Positions 7,816 to 17,027 are shown, counted from the stretch's first letter. The stretch: DNA of 64,000 bases from Spirochaetota bacterium (GCA_022703505.1 JAKLDN010000001.1:62001-126000), one strand, 5' to 3'. Notes: generated by a model not told the origin, from the letters alone. Numbers and translations are program-made.

Positions 7816-9140
7816 GACGCGCCTCCCGTCAATTCCGCGATCACTCCCCGGCACCGGTCCGCGACGCCGCGGACGTCCGCCATCGCCTCGGCCTGGTCGA
7901 AGCCCTTCATGCCCGTGCGATCCCAGACCAGGCGGCCGCCCACGTAGGTGGCGGCGACGTCGGAGGGACGCATCGAGTAGACGACCGCCGCGTACCAGTC
8001 GTAGACGGGCTGCAGGCCGAAGGAATCGGCGTCCACCAGGACCAGGTCCGCCTTCTTGCCGGGTTCCAGGGAGCCCGTGACCTTTCCCAGGCCCAGGGCC
8101 TCGGCGCCCCCCCGGGTCGCGGCCCGGACCGCCTGCCGGGCGGGGACGGCCCCGCGGTCGTTCCGGCGCATCTTCTGGAGCTTGGGGAAAAGTCCGACGA
8201 TCCCCTGCAGATCCATGCCGTTTCCGGACAGGGGGCCGTCGGTTCCCAGTCCCACCGGCACCCCCGCGTCCGCAAGATCCGCGGCGGGGCAGATCGGCCG
8301 GCCGCTCTTGGCGTTGGAGCCCGGGCAGTGGGCCACCGAAAGCCCCCGGGCGGCGGCCAGGGCGATGTCGGAGGGGTCCAGGTAGATCATGTGGGCTCCG
8401 ACCAGGCCGGGGTAGAGGGCTCCCTCGGCGTCCAGGTAGCGCAGCACCGAGCCGTGGGAGGCCGTGAAGCGCTCGTTCTCCGGGGCCGTCTCCGCTATGT
8501 GCATGAGGACCGGGAGGCCTCGGGCCTCGGATTCCCGGCGGACCCTTCGAAGATGCTCGGCATCCACGGTATAGGGGGCGTGGGGGGCCAGGCAGGGTTT
8601 CACCAGGGCGTCCCCGGCCCAGTCGGAGATGAAGTCGAGCCCGTACCCGAGACCCCCGTAGGGCTCCGGGCAGTCCGGGGCCGGGAAATCCACCACGGTC
8701 TCCCCCAGGACACAGCGAAGCCCCGCTTCCCGGGCGGCCCGGGCCACCTCGTCCTCGAAGTAGTACATGTCCCCGAAACAGGTGGTCCCCGAGGCGGCCA
8801 TCTCCACCAGGCAGAACCGGGAGGCCCGGTACACCAGGTCCCGGTCCACCAGGCGGGCCTCCAGGGGGAAGATGTACTTCCGCAGGCGGTCGTCCACGTC
8901 CTCGCAGGCGCCCCGGAAGGCGGCCATGGCCACGTGGGTGTGGGCGTTCACGAAGCCCGGCATGAGGAGCTTCCCCGCGGCGTCCACGACGGTCCGGGCT
9001 TCCCAGGCCCGGCGCACCGCCATGGGGCCCACGGCCGCGATCGAGTCCCCCTTCACCGCCAGGAAGCCCGGCTCGTACAGGTTCCACGCCGCGTCCACGG
9101 TCAGGACCGCGGCGTTCTCGATCAGGAGGTCGCAGGTCAC
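7812..9140 (-). CDS. Amidohydrolase, SAH/5'-MTA/adenosine deaminase-like
   Basis: A 442-residue metal-dependent deaminase of the MtaD/SsnA/TrzN group. It begins with a GTG that overlaps the upstream permease stop. Visible metal ligands are VNAHTHVAM near residue 63, MHIAETAPEN (third His) near residue 212, HCPGSNAKSG near residue 265 and GLGTDGPLSGNG near residue 297. The composite beta-sandwich that flanks the barrel is present at both ends (GFLAVKGDSIAAVGP; VGGRLVWDRTG). Lying between nucleoside permeases and purine nucleoside phosphorylase, it probably deaminates an adenine or guanine nucleoside or base; which one cannot be read from the sequence. Confidence 0.8.
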   Translation of the reverse strand: MTCDLLIENAAVLTVDAAWNLYEPGFLAVKGDSIAAVGPMAVRRAWEARTVVDAAGKLLMPGFVNAHTHVAMAAFRGACEDVDDRLRKYIFPLEARLVDRDLVYRASRFCLVEMAASGTTCFGDMYYFEDEVARAAREAGLRCVLGETVVDFPAPDCPEPYGGLGYGLDFISDWAGDALVKPCLAPHAPYTVDAEHLRRVRRESEARGLPVLMHIAETAPENERFTASHGSVLRYLDAEGALYPGLVGAHMIYLDPSDIALAAARGLSVAHCPGSNAKSGRPICPAADLADAGVPVGLGTDGPLSGNGMDLQGIVGLFPKLQKMRRNDRGAVPARQAVRAATRGGAEALGLGKVTGSLEPGKKADLVLVDADSFGLQPVYDWYAAVVYSMRPSDVAATYVGGRLVWDRTGMKGFDQAEAMADVRGVADRCRGVIAELTGGAS

Positions 9141-10090
9141 CGGTCGTCCCTGCCCGCGAAGAGCCGGAGCTTCCGGGCGGCCTCCCGCCTGTCCCGGACC
9201 AGGGTCACCACTACGAAGCCCAGGATGGTCACCGCGTAGGGCAGGGCCTGGATCAGCTCGGGCGGGAGTCCCCGGCTCTGGAGGAAGGTTGCCAGGGCGT
9301 CGGTCACCCCGAAGATCAGGGCCGCGAAGATGGAGCCCACCGCGGTCCCGCCGGCAACGACCTGGGCCGCGTTGGCCACGTAGCCCCGGCCCGCGGAGAT
9401 CCCGGAGGTGAAGTTCGAGGTGTAGCCCATGGACAGGAAGCAGCCCGCAAGCCCCGCCAGCACTCCGGAGACGATCAGCGTGAAGAACTTGATCCGGTCC
9501 GGGTCGATCCCCGCCGCCCGCGCGGCCTCGACGTTTTCCCCGGTGGCACGGATCCGCCGGCCTATGGTCAGCTTGTTCAGGATCACGTGGATCACGACCA
9601 CCGCGGCGGCGGCCAGGTACACGATCAGGTTCTGCCCCGACAGGACCTTCCCCAACCAGGGTATGTCCCGCAGCAGGGGGACCGAGACCATGGGCAGGAC
9701 CTTGCTGGGCAGGGAGGAGGAGATGCCCTTGTCCCCGGTGATGGAGAAGAGGACGAAGACCGTCCCCCCCGTGGAAAGGAGGTTCAGGGCGATGCCCACC
9801 AGGACCGCGTTGGCGTCCAGCTTGAGGGCGAAGAGCCCCAGGACGAGGGCGATGGCCACCCCCGCGGCGACGCCCGCGGCCAGGCCGATCCAGGGGCTCC
9901 CGGTCCAGGCGCTGGCCAGGACCCCCGTCAGGGCGGCCCAGAGCATGGAGCCCTCCAGGGCCATGTTCTTGATCCCCGCCTGTTCGGTGATGACCGCCCC
10001 CAGGGTAACCAGGAGTATGGGGGCCGTGGACCGCACTACGATGAACCAGTAGTTCGAGGAGCCGAATACGGAGGCCAGGAATTCCATCAT
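9137..10090 (-). CDS. Nucleoside ABC transporter permease 2 (NupQ/BmpD-type)
   Basis: ATG at 10090 overlaps the first permease stop (ATGA). The 317-residue product has about nine hydrophobic segments and the features of the BPD_transp_2 family second permease of BMP systems: EQAGIKNMALEGSMLWAAL near residue 37, RIRATGENVEAARAAGID near residue 178, and GRGYVANAAQVVAGG near residue 237. It would form the membrane channel with the other permease. Its stop overlaps the deaminase start, so uptake and catabolism are translationally coupled. Confidence 0.88.
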   Translation of the reverse strand: MMEFLASVFGSSNYWFIVVRSTAPILLVTLGAVITEQAGIKNMALEGSMLWAALTGVLASAWTGSPWIGLAAGVAAGVAIALVLGLFALKLDANAVLVGIALNLLSTGGTVFVLFSITGDKGISSSLPSKVLPMVSVPLLRDIPWLGKVLSGQNLIVYLAAAAVVVIHVILNKLTIGRRIRATGENVEAARAAGIDPDRIKFFTLIVSGVLAGLAGCFLSMGYTSNFTSGISAGRGYVANAAQVVAGGTAVGSIFAALIFGVTDALATFLQSRGLPPELIQALPYAVTILGFVVVTLVRDRREAARKLRLFAGRDDR

Positions 10091-11232
10091 TCCGCGCCTC
10101 CCGCCGGAGCCCCGGCCGCCCGGGCCTCGGCGGTCCGCGCCAGGGCGGTCCGCTGGAGCCTCCGGGCCTTGAAGTAGTTCACGATCTTGTCCGAGGCCAG
10201 GATCAGGATGATGAGGCCCTGGAGCAGGGTGATGAACTCGAAGGCCACGTCCCCCCGCCGGGACATGAAGTCCGCCCCCACCCGCATGTAGGCCAGGAAG
10301 AAGGCGGAGAGGGGCACGAACTTGGGGTTCTTCCGGGCCAGCATGGCCACGATGACCCCGTCCCAGGCGTAGGAGGGGTTCATCTGCCAGATGAAGGCCT
10401 TGTAGAGTCCCGCCATCTCGATGGCCCCGCCCATTCCTCCCAGGAAACCGGACACGAAGTGGGAATAGAGGATGACCGTCGGCACCGAAAGCCCCGCGTA
10501 GGCGGCGAACTTCTGGTTGGCCCCGATCATCCGGATCTCGTAGCCCCACTTGGTCCGATAGAGGAAGACGGACACCAGGACCACGAAGACCGCGGCCACG
10601 ATGAATCCCGCGTGGAGCTGGGTATTCGGAATCAGCCGGGGCAGCAGGAAGGTATTCCGGAACGGCAGGGACGAGAGGATGGTCTGGTTCCGGTCCCGGA
10701 GGAAGTAGAGGATCACGAAGCTCCCGACGAAGTAGAAGACGTAGTTCAGCATCAGGGAGGAGACGAGCTCGTTGGCCCGCCACCGGATCTTGAGGATCGC
10801 CGGCAGAAGGCCTATGAAGCCCCCCGTGATCCCCGCGGCCAGCATGGCGAAGGCGGGATGCCAGCCCGCCGGGAGGGCGACGTGGATGCCCGCCGCGGTG
10901 GCCACCACCGCCCCGATGTAGAACGAAGAGTCCACGATCAGGGACATGTGCTTGGACTGGTAGATGATGCACAGGGCCAGGCCCGTGAAGGTCAGGGGCA
11001 CCATGGCGATCATCATGTAGTAGATGTTGTAGGTCCGCAGGAAGGGCCCCAGCAGGAAGTTCCGCGCCGACTGGGCGGGCTCCTTGCTGACCAGGAATAT
11101 GAGCCCCACCCCCGCCAGGAGGGAGAAGACCGCGGCGAACAGGGTGACCAGGGCGGGCTCCAGGGCGTCCCGGTTCGTGAAGAAGAGCCCGACCTTGCCG
11201 GGAAGAGTCTTGGTTCGGGTTCCGTCACTCAT
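10087..11232 (-). CDS. Nucleoside ABC transporter permease 1 (NupP-type)
   Basis: A 381-residue inner-membrane protein, longer than its partner, as is usual for the first permease of BMP-type nucleoside importers. It has a long N-terminal segment, then about ten hydrophobic helices. The cytoplasmic loop EIRMIGANQKFAAYAGLSV near residue 230 is the typical ATPase-contact region, and the AWDGVIVAMLARKNP stretch near residue 290 is conserved. It overlaps the ATPase gene by eight bases. A charged Arg/Ala-rich tail follows the last helix. Confidence 0.88.
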   Translation of the reverse strand: MSDGTRTKTLPGKVGLFFTNRDALEPALVTLFAAVFSLLAGVGLIFLVSKEPAQSARNFLLGPFLRTYNIYYMMIAMVPLTFTGLALCIIYQSKHMSLIVDSSFYIGAVVATAAGIHVALPAGWHPAFAMLAAGITGGFIGLLPAILKIRWRANELVSSLMLNYVFYFVGSFVILYFLRDRNQTILSSLPFRNTFLLPRLIPNTQLHAGFIVAAVFVVLVSVFLYRTKWGYEIRMIGANQKFAAYAGLSVPTVILYSHFVSGFLGGMGGAIEMAGLYKAFIWQMNPSYAWDGVIVAMLARKNPKFVPLSAFFLAYMRVGADFMSRRGDVAFEFITLLQGLIILILASDKIVNYFKARRLQRTALARTAEARAAGAPAGGAE

Positions 11233-12778
11233 GGAGCACCTTCCTGATCTCGATTTCGTCCTGGGTCTTGAGGCCGAGCATGTAGAGCCCCAGCTCCTTG
11301 TCCGTCACGGCGGAGGCGTCGGGGAACCACGCCACGATCTTCCCGGAGTGCATCACGATGAGGCTGTCCGAGAGGGAGAGGACCTCCCCCAGGTCCGAGG
11401 ACACAAGGAGGATGGCCTTGCCCTCGTCCCGCATGGACAGGATGGTCCTATGGATGAACTCGATGGCCCCGATGTCCACCCCCCGGGTGGGCTGGGAGAC
11501 CACCAGGACGTCCGCCGCTGCGGTGAACTCCCGTCCGATGACCACCTTCTGCATGTTCCCCCCCGAGAGGCTGGCCACCGCCTGGTTCGGGGAGGAGCAA
11601 CGGATGTCGAAGCGCTGCACGATGCCCTTGGCCTCCGCCTGGATGGCGGATCTCCGCAAGAAGCCGCCTCCGGTGAAGGCGGGCTCGGAGTAGCGGTCCG
11701 CCAGGAGGTTGTCCGCGATGCTGGCCGGCAGGGCGGTCCCCACGGTCATCCGGTCCTCGGCCACGTGGGCCATCCCGGCCTTGCGGACCTTCCTTGGGGA
11801 TGCGTTGGTCAGGTCCGTCCCCCCCTTGCGCACCGACCCGGTCAGGGTGCGGGCATGGCCGGTCAGGATGCGGACCAGCTCGGACTGGCCGTTCCCGTCC
11901 ACCCCCACGACCCCCAGGATCTCCCCCTTGCGCAGGGAGAAGGAGACCCGGTCCACCATGGTGATCCCGAAGTCGTCCACGAAGGAGAGGTCCCGGACCT
12001 CCAGGGCCGTTCCCCCGGGGGCGGCCGCCTTCTTGTCCAGGGTCAGCCGGACCTCCCGCCCCACCATCTCGTTGGAGATAGTCTGGCGGTCCACGTCCCC
12101 GATGTCGTGGGTGGCGATGACCGCCCCGTCCCGCATCACCGTCACCCGGTCGCAGAGCTGGAAGACCTCCCCCAGCTTGTGGCTGATGAAGATGATGGTC
12201 TGTCCCTTGTCCCGGAGGGCCTTGAGCTCCGCGAAGAGCTCGTCCGTCTCCTGGGGGGTCAAGACCGAGGTGGGCTCGTCCAGGATCAGGATGCGGGCCC
12301 CCCGGTACAGGGTCTTCAGGATCTCCAGCTTCTGCCGCATCGAGACGGAGACGTCCACCACCCGGGCCCGGGGGATGATGCGCAGGTTGTACTTGGCCGA
12401 GAGCTCCTCGGCGATACGGACCGCCCGGTTCAGGTCGTACATCCCGGACTTCTTCCGGGGTTCCCGGCCGAGCACGAGGTTTTCCGCCAGGGTCAGGGAG
12501 GGCACCAGCATGAAGTGCTGGTGGACCATGCCGATACCCGCGGCGATGGCGTCCCGGGAGGACCCGAAGCGGACGGACTTGCCGTCCAGGAGGAGGGTTC
12601 CGGAGCTGGGAGGTTCCTCCCCGTAGACCACCTTCATCAGGGTGGACTTTCCGGCACCGTTCTCCCCGACCAGGCCGAGGATCTCCCCCCGGCGCACGGT
12701 CAGGTTGACGAATTTGTTGGCCGCCGTGCCGTTGCCGTACACCTTGCAGAGGTCCACGGCCTGGAGAATGGTTTCCAC
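11225..12778 (-). CDS. Nucleoside ABC transporter ATPase, duplicated (NupO-type)
   Basis: A 517-residue protein with two ATP-binding halves, the usual layout for sugar/nucleoside importers of this class. The first half has Walker [10 protein letters not shown] near residue 37, Q-loop MVHQHFML and a Walker B region ILILDEPTSVLTP. The second half has a degenerate Walker A GVDGNGQSELVRIL near residue 297, a signature LSGGNMQKVVIGREF and DVLVVSQPTRGVD, where the Walker B Glu is replaced, so only the first half probably hydrolyses ATP. GTG start at 12778 with AAGGAAG upstream. It follows the binding-protein gene after a 209-base gap filled with inverted repeats. Confidence 0.9.
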   Translation of the reverse strand: METILQAVDLCKVYGNGTAANKFVNLTVRRGEILGLVGENGAGKSTLMKVVYGEEPPSSGTLLLDGKSVRFGSSRDAIAAGIGMVHQHFMLVPSLTLAENLVLGREPRKKSGMYDLNRAVRIAEELSAKYNLRIIPRARVVDVSVSMRQKLEILKTLYRGARILILDEPTSVLTPQETDELFAELKALRDKGQTIIFISHKLGEVFQLCDRVTVMRDGAVIATHDIGDVDRQTISNEMVGREVRLTLDKKAAAPGGTALEVRDLSFVDDFGITMVDRVSFSLRKGEILGVVGVDGNGQSELVRILTGHARTLTGSVRKGGTDLTNASPRKVRKAGMAHVAEDRMTVGTALPASIADNLLADRYSEPAFTGGGFLRRSAIQAEAKGIVQRFDIRCSSPNQAVASLSGGNMQKVVIGREFTAAADVLVVSQPTRGVDIGAIEFIHRTILSMRDEGKAILLVSSDLGEVLSLSDSLIVMHSGKIVAWFPDASAVTDKELGLYMLGLKTQDEIEIRKVLHE

Positions 12779-12849
12779 TCGCGTGCTTCCTTGCCGGGCC
12801 GGGGGGTGCGGTGCGCCCGCGGCGGTCCCGGCGGCTAGAAAAGATAAAC

Positions 12850-12886
12850 GGGGTGTCCAATAAGTCGGTTACTTATCGTACACCCC
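12850..12886. repeat. Inverted repeat 1 of a three-hairpin cluster
   Basis: GGGGTGT (12850-12856) pairs with ACACCCC (12880-12886), and inside it ATAAGT (12860-12865) pairs with ACTTAT (12871-12876). It lies just upstream of the ATPase gene in the intercistronic gap of the nucleoside operon. Confidence 0.6.
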
Positions 12887-12888
12887 TT

Positions 12889-12926
12889 GCAGTTTCTAAC
12901 GATCTTTAAGGAACGTTAGGAACTGC
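12889..12926. repeat. Inverted repeat 2 of a three-hairpin cluster
   Basis: GCAGTTTCTAACG (12889-12901) pairs with CGTTAGGAACTGC (12914-12926) with a single G-T type mismatch, leaving a 12-base loop. It follows hairpin 1 directly. Confidence 0.6.
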
Positions 12927-12939
12927 TTCCCTAGAACCA

Positions 12940-12974
12940 GCTGTCCAAAAAGCCAACTGAGCTTTTTGGACAGC
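12940..12974 (-). terminator. Inverted repeat 3: stem-loop after the BMP gene (attenuator or processing site)
   Basis: A perfect 14-bp stem (12940-12953 with 12961-12974), seven-base loop, lies 14 bases past the BMP-family gene stop on the minus strand. The A5/T5 tracts are inside the stem, and no free U-tract follows, so it looks more like a 3'-end stabiliser or partial terminator than a full intrinsic terminator. Confidence 0.55.
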
Positions 12975-12987
12975 CTCCGGAACGATC

Positions 12988-14058
12988 TTACTTGTTCGGG
13001 TTGACGGCGTCCCGCATCTTGTTGATCTCCTCGGCGCTCATGCTGAAGGCCGAGGGGATGGCCACCTTGCCCGCGTTGATCTCGGCGATGATCCGGTCCA
13101 TCTCCTTCTGGATGGCTCCCGGCACCGCCTTGTTCAGGGGGGCGAAACCGATGACCCCGTCCGCCACGCCCAGGTAGACCTTCTGGCCCCCGAGCTTCTG
13201 GCCGGCCATGAACTTGTCGAAGGTTCCCGCCAGGGTCAGGTCCACGCGCTTCATCGTGGAGGAGAGGATCAGGCCCGCCTTGGCCGGCTCGCTGGGGAAG
13301 AGGGAGGCCTGGTCCGTGTCCACGCCGATGGCGTACTTGCCGGTCTCCACGGCGGCGTCGAAGAGCCCCAGGCCCGCGCGGCCCGCGGCGTGGTAGACCA
13401 CGTCGGCCTTGAAGGACCCGAACTGGATCAGGGCCTGGTCCTTGGCCTTGGCGGTATCCGTGAAGGAGTTCACGTAGTTGTAGACGATCTTGACCGCCGG
13501 GTTGACCTTCTGGGCTCCGGCGATGTATCCGACGAAGAAATCGTTGATCCCCGTGATGTCCCGGCCGCCGATGAAACCGATCACGTTGTCCGGATTGATC
13601 TTGGGATTGCCGCCGGTCCGGGTCATGCTTCCCGCCAGGACGCCCGCCAGGTAGCCGGCCTCGGAGTTCTTGTACTGCACCGAGTAGACGTTGGGGATGT
13701 CGCCCTCGACCCAGCCGTCGTACATGACGTACAGGGTGCGGGGATAGCGGGGGGCGATCTCCTGGACGGCGCTTCGGAAGTTGTTGGAGCAGAAGACCAC
13801 CGCGTAGCCCTCGGCTCCGGCGTCCTCCAGGGAGGGGGCGTACTTGGCCGTGTCCGCGCCCAGCTCGGTGTACTTCGTGGTGACCTTGGCCCCGTACTTG
13901 GCCTTGATCATGTCCAGGCCCGCCTTGGCGGAGTCGTTGAATCCCTTGTCGCCCAGGGATCCGGAAATCAGCAGGAACACGTTCGTGGTCTGTGCCGCCG
14001 CCGGAAGGGCGAAGGCCAGGGCCAGGATCAGGACGACGGGCAGCGTGAGACGCTTCAT
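12988..14058 (-). CDS. BMP-family nucleoside-binding periplasmic protein
   Basis: A 356-residue product if started at the ATG at 14058, which has GAGGAGG eight bases upstream; the frame extends seven codons further but without a ribosome-binding site. The signal peptide is MKRLTLPVV..., cleaved after AAAQ, with no lipobox Cys, so a soluble periplasmic protein rather than a lipoprotein. Family motifs are GSLGDKGFNDSAKAGLDM near residue 35, NVIGFIGGRDITGINDFFVGY near residue 165, and AGRAGLGLFDAA near residue 230. BMP/Med proteins bind purine nucleosides, in agreement with the downstream transporter, deaminase and PNP. First gene of the operon. Confidence 0.9.
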   Translation of the reverse strand: MKRLTLPVVLILALAFALPAAAQTTNVFLLISGSLGDKGFNDSAKAGLDMIKAKYGAKVTTKYTELGADTAKYAPSLEDAGAEGYAVVFCSNNFRSAVQEIAPRYPRTLYVMYDGWVEGDIPNVYSVQYKNSEAGYLAGVLAGSMTRTGGNPKINPDNVIGFIGGRDITGINDFFVGYIAGAQKVNPAVKIVYNYVNSFTDTAKAKDQALIQFGSFKADVVYHAAGRAGLGLFDAAVETGKYAIGVDTDQASLFPSEPAKAGLILSSTMKRVDLTLAGTFDKFMAGQKLGGQKVYLGVADGVIGFAPLNKAVPGAIQKEMDRIIAEINAGKVAIPSAFSMSAEEINKMRDAVNPNK

Positions 14059-14296
14059 GGAAACCTCCTCGCGATACATCGGGCGCGGCGGGGGCCGCGG
14101 CTCCGCGGTTCTCCGGAAGCATTAAGAATATTCCAAGGCCCCGGGGCAAATCAATAGCGTTTAGTCAGGATTCCAAGCCCGAGGCGCGGGCCGGGCGGTG
14201 ACGGCGGTCGAGAAAACTCCGCGGCGCCCTCGGCCGGTTGAAAAAGATTCCCGGCGGAACTAGGGTAGTGTCACGAAGCTTGTGAAGGAGGCGGGG

Positions 14297-15616
14297 ATGG
14301 CGGGAGATACCGGTTTCGGCGCGGTCGAGGCGGCCCTGGACCGGGGCGCGGCGGACCTGGAGGGCATGGCGGCGGACCTGGCCGCCCACCCGGAGCTCGG
14401 GTTCCGGGAGGAGCGCACCGCCGCCGTCCTGGAAAAGGCGCTCCGGGAAACCGGAGCCCGGGTGCGGACCCGCATCGCCCTCACGGGAATCCGGGCCGAC
14501 CTGGGCTCCGAGGACGCTCCGGCGATCTTCCTGATCGCGGACCTGGACGCGATCCTCACCTCCGGGGCCGCCGGAGGCGTGGCCCACTCCTGCGGGCACC
14601 ACGCCCAGATGGCCGTCATGCTGGCCGTCTTCCGGGCCCTGGCGGAGGCGGGGGTTCCGGAACGGGAGAAGGTCCGCCTGGTCTTCCTGGGAACCCCCGC
14701 GGAGGAGTTCCTGGAGATGGAGTACCGCCTGGGTCTCCGCGCGGAAGGGAAGGTCCGCTTCCTCTCGGGCAAGCAGGAGATGATCCGCCTGGGCGCCCTG
14801 GACGACGCCTGCGTCGCCCTCAAGTACCACTCCATGTCCGATTCTCCGGAGCGGGTCGCCACGGTGAACGGCACCCTGAACGGGTTTTTGGCCAAGCGGG
14901 CCACCTTCCTCGGCCGGAGCGCCCACGCGGGGGCCTGGCCCGAGAAGGGGATCAACGCCCTGAACGCCGCAAGTCTGGCCATGCTGGCCATCCACGCCCA
15001 GCGGGAGACCTTCCGGGACGACGACCACATCCGGGTACACCCGGTGATGAAGTCCGGGGGGACCACGGTGAACACGGTCCCGGACACCGCGGTCCTGGAG
15101 ACCTACGTCCGCGGGGCCTCCTGGCCCGCCATCCGGGACGCGGACGCCAAGGTGGACCGGGCCCTGGCCGCCGGGGCCGTCGCCATCGGGGCGGCCGTCC
15201 GGATCGACAACTCCCCGGGCTACATGCCCTTCCGGCCCGATCCCGCCCTGGGGGAGGTCCTCGGGGCCGCGGCCCGGACCGTCCTTTCGGAACGGGACAT
15301 CGACTTCCATGACCGGTCCTTCGCCAGCGACGACATCGGGGACGTGGCGGCCCTGGTGCCCACCTGCCAGCTCGGGTACGCGGGCTTCTCGGGGACCATC
15401 CACGCCGCGGACTTCAAGCCCTCCGACCCGGTCCGGGCCTATCGGGAGCCCGCCCGGATCCTGGCCCGGGCCGCCTTCGACCTGGCCTTGAACGGAGGCG
15501 CGAAGGCCCTGGAGATCCGGCGGAGCTTCAAGCCCGAGTTCACGAAGGAAGCGTACCTGAGCTCGATGGAAGCGCTGTTCGCGTCACGGACTCTGGAGTG
15601 GGATCCGGGCACGTGA
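14297..15616 (+). CDS. M20D family amidohydrolase/peptidase
   Basis: ATG at 14297 is preferred over the in-frame GTG at 14282 because AAGGAGG lies five bases before the ATG. The 439-residue enzyme shows ADLDAILTSGAAGG near residue 75, metal-binding HSCGHHAQMAV near residue 98, and the Glu pair in GTPAEEFLEM. The lid domain carries GRSAHAGAWPEKGINALN and the C-terminal region has SDDIGDVAALVPTCQLG, as in the AbgB/hippurate group. It is divergent from the nucleoside operon. The substrate is unknown; an N-acyl amino acid or dipeptide is plausible. It differs clearly from the M20D protein at 5.7 kb. Confidence 0.8.
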   Translation: MAGDTGFGAVEAALDRGAADLEGMAADLAAHPELGFREERTAAVLEKALRETGARVRTRIALTGIRADLGSEDAPAIFLIADLDAILTSGAAGGVAHSCGHHAQMAVMLAVFRALAEAGVPEREKVRLVFLGTPAEEFLEMEYRLGLRAEGKVRFLSGKQEMIRLGALDDACVALKYHSMSDSPERVATVNGTLNGFLAKRATFLGRSAHAGAWPEKGINALNAASLAMLAIHAQRETFRDDDHIRVHPVMKSGGTTVNTVPDTAVLETYVRGASWPAIRDADAKVDRALAAGAVAIGAAVRIDNSPGYMPFRPDPALGEVLGAAARTVLSERDIDFHDRSFASDDIGDVAALVPTCQLGYAGFSGTIHAADFKPSDPVRAYREPARILARAAFDLALNGGAKALEIRRSFKPEFTKEAYLSSMEALFASRTLEWDPGT

Positions 15617-15620
15617 ACGG

Positions 15621-17027
15621 CTAATGCCGTATCAGCCGCCGGAAGCCTTCCTCCAGTTCCCGCTCCACCCGTTCCGCCGCCTCCTTCCTCCCCTCCCCGG
15701 GGCGGCGCGAGGCCTCGACGGGCTCCCCCGCGATGACCCGGGCGTCCTTCAGGAAGTACTTGGAGCGGTGCTTGAGCTCCAAGCCCTCCAGCCGGTTGGC
15801 GAAGTCGTGGAGGTTCTGGGCCGTCTCCACCAAGCGCTCGAAGCTCGGATTCCCGTCCAGGTACCCGGGATCCAGAAACTGCCCCAGGGCAGCGGTCATG
15901 TAGATCTTGTCCAGGAAATAGGCCTCCGCGGAGCCCCGCCGCGCGGCCGCGAGTTCCAGGGGGCTCAGGGCCGCCAACTCCTCCCGGGAATAGAAGACCC
16001 GGCGCAGGGACTCCGCGCGGATGTTCAGGATCCGGGCCTTCAGGGTGGCCGCGGGCTGCACCCCGTAGAAGGCCTCCATCCGGGAGATCGAGGCGTCCAG
16101 CAGGACGCCCAGCCGTTCCGCCAGGCCCGCGCCCGTCGGGGCCGGCTTTAAGCCCCAGGAACGGGCATAGGTCGTCTCCGCGATATCCACGAGCCTGCCC
16201 CAAATGGCCAGGAGCCGGGACTTGATCGCCTCCGGCGAGGTCGGATCCTTCCCGGTAGCGCCCTGCCCGGGATCGGGGCGAGCTGCGGCCCGGTCCAGGC
16301 CGATCCGTTTCTCCAGGCGGGTCAGGAAGCGGCCCAGGCGGGCGGGGCTGGTGGTCCGACCGTAGGAATACTCGATGGCCAGGGGGATGATCCGTACCGG
16401 CATGGGCTTGTCCGAGGAGGCCAGACGCTCCGCGGCCAGGAGGGCGATCCGGGTGGTTCCGGGATCCAGTTCCGGGAGGATCCCCCCGTTCAGGGTGGCC
16501 ATGCCCTCCGGGGCTATGGCCATGGGACGGCGCCGCTCGGCCACGGCTCGCACCAGGTAGTCCAGGACCGCCCGGTCCACGGCGCCGTGGCGCACCGGCA
16601 CGATGCCCGCGTTCCGGAGCGCCCAGTGCACCAGGGGGCTGGCCCAGAGTTGGACCTCCGAGCCCGAGGGATACCAGGCCCCGGGCCGGCCGTCCGCCTC
16701 CACGGCGGGTGCCTTGCCCCGGATCAGGTTCGTCAGGACGTGGAAGACCAGGTGGGGATCCGCGTCCCCCGGATGGCGGTAGGCCAGGATGAAGCGCCCC
16801 TCGTCCGCGGCGGACCTACGGTACTCCTCGACCAGGCGCTCCCGCCCCTCCACGCCGATCCGAGCCAGGCGCAGGACGAACCGGGCATAGGCGGGCCCCA
16901 ACAGGGCGGTCACACTTAAGAACACCCGGCTCTGCCGGCCCAGTTCGATCTTCACCGACTCCCGGGGAATCCAGGGTTTCAGTTTCACGGCCTTCTCCTT
17001 GGCGGTGATCCGGCCGGATACTGACAT
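15621..17027 (-). CDS. 1-acyl-glycerol-3-phosphate acyltransferase-like protein (PlsC domain)
   Basis: A 468-residue protein with a PlsC-type core in its first half: the catalytic HX4D box in YRHPGDADPH near residue 102, and the glycerophosphate-binding EGMATLNGG motif near residue 195. The second half is helical, Arg-rich and not assignable, making it about twice the normal PlsC length. An alternative GTG start at 16988 with AAGGAG six bases upstream may be the true start, shortening it by 13 residues. It is convergent with the M20 gene. Acyl acceptor and role beyond phospholipid or lipid acylation are unknown. Confidence 0.7.
   Translation of the reverse strand: MSVSGRITAKEKAVKLKPWIPRESVKIELGRQSRVFLSVTALLGPAYARFVLRLARIGVEGRERLVEEYRRSAADEGRFILAYRHPGDADPHLVFHVLTNLIRGKAPAVEADGRPGAWYPSGSEVQLWASPLVHWALRNAGIVPVRHGAVDRAVLDYLVRAVAERRRPMAIAPEGMATLNGGILPELDPGTTRIALLAAERLASSDKPMPVRIIPLAIEYSYGRTTSPARLGRFLTRLEKRIGLDRAAARPDPGQGATGKDPTSPEAIKSRLLAIWGRLVDIAETTYARSWGLKPAPTGAGLAERLGVLLDASISRMEAFYGVQPAATLKARILNIRAESLRRVFYSREELAALSPLELAAARRGSAEAYFLDKIYMTAALGQFLDPGYLDGNPSFERLVETAQNLHDFANRLEGLELKHRSKYFLKDARVIAGEPVEASRRPGEGRKEAAERVERELEEGFRRLIRH

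Noticed and set aside
6112-7947. 611-residue plus-strand open frame overlapping the M20D amidohydrolase and the PNP gene
   Set aside because: Runs through two well-supported genes on different strands; Gly/Pro/Arg-rich translation with no domain.
12850-12974. Insertion-sequence ends or a degraded mobile element in the nucleoside operon
   Set aside because: There are three separate short palindromes but no transposase fragment, no terminal pair facing outward and no target duplication.
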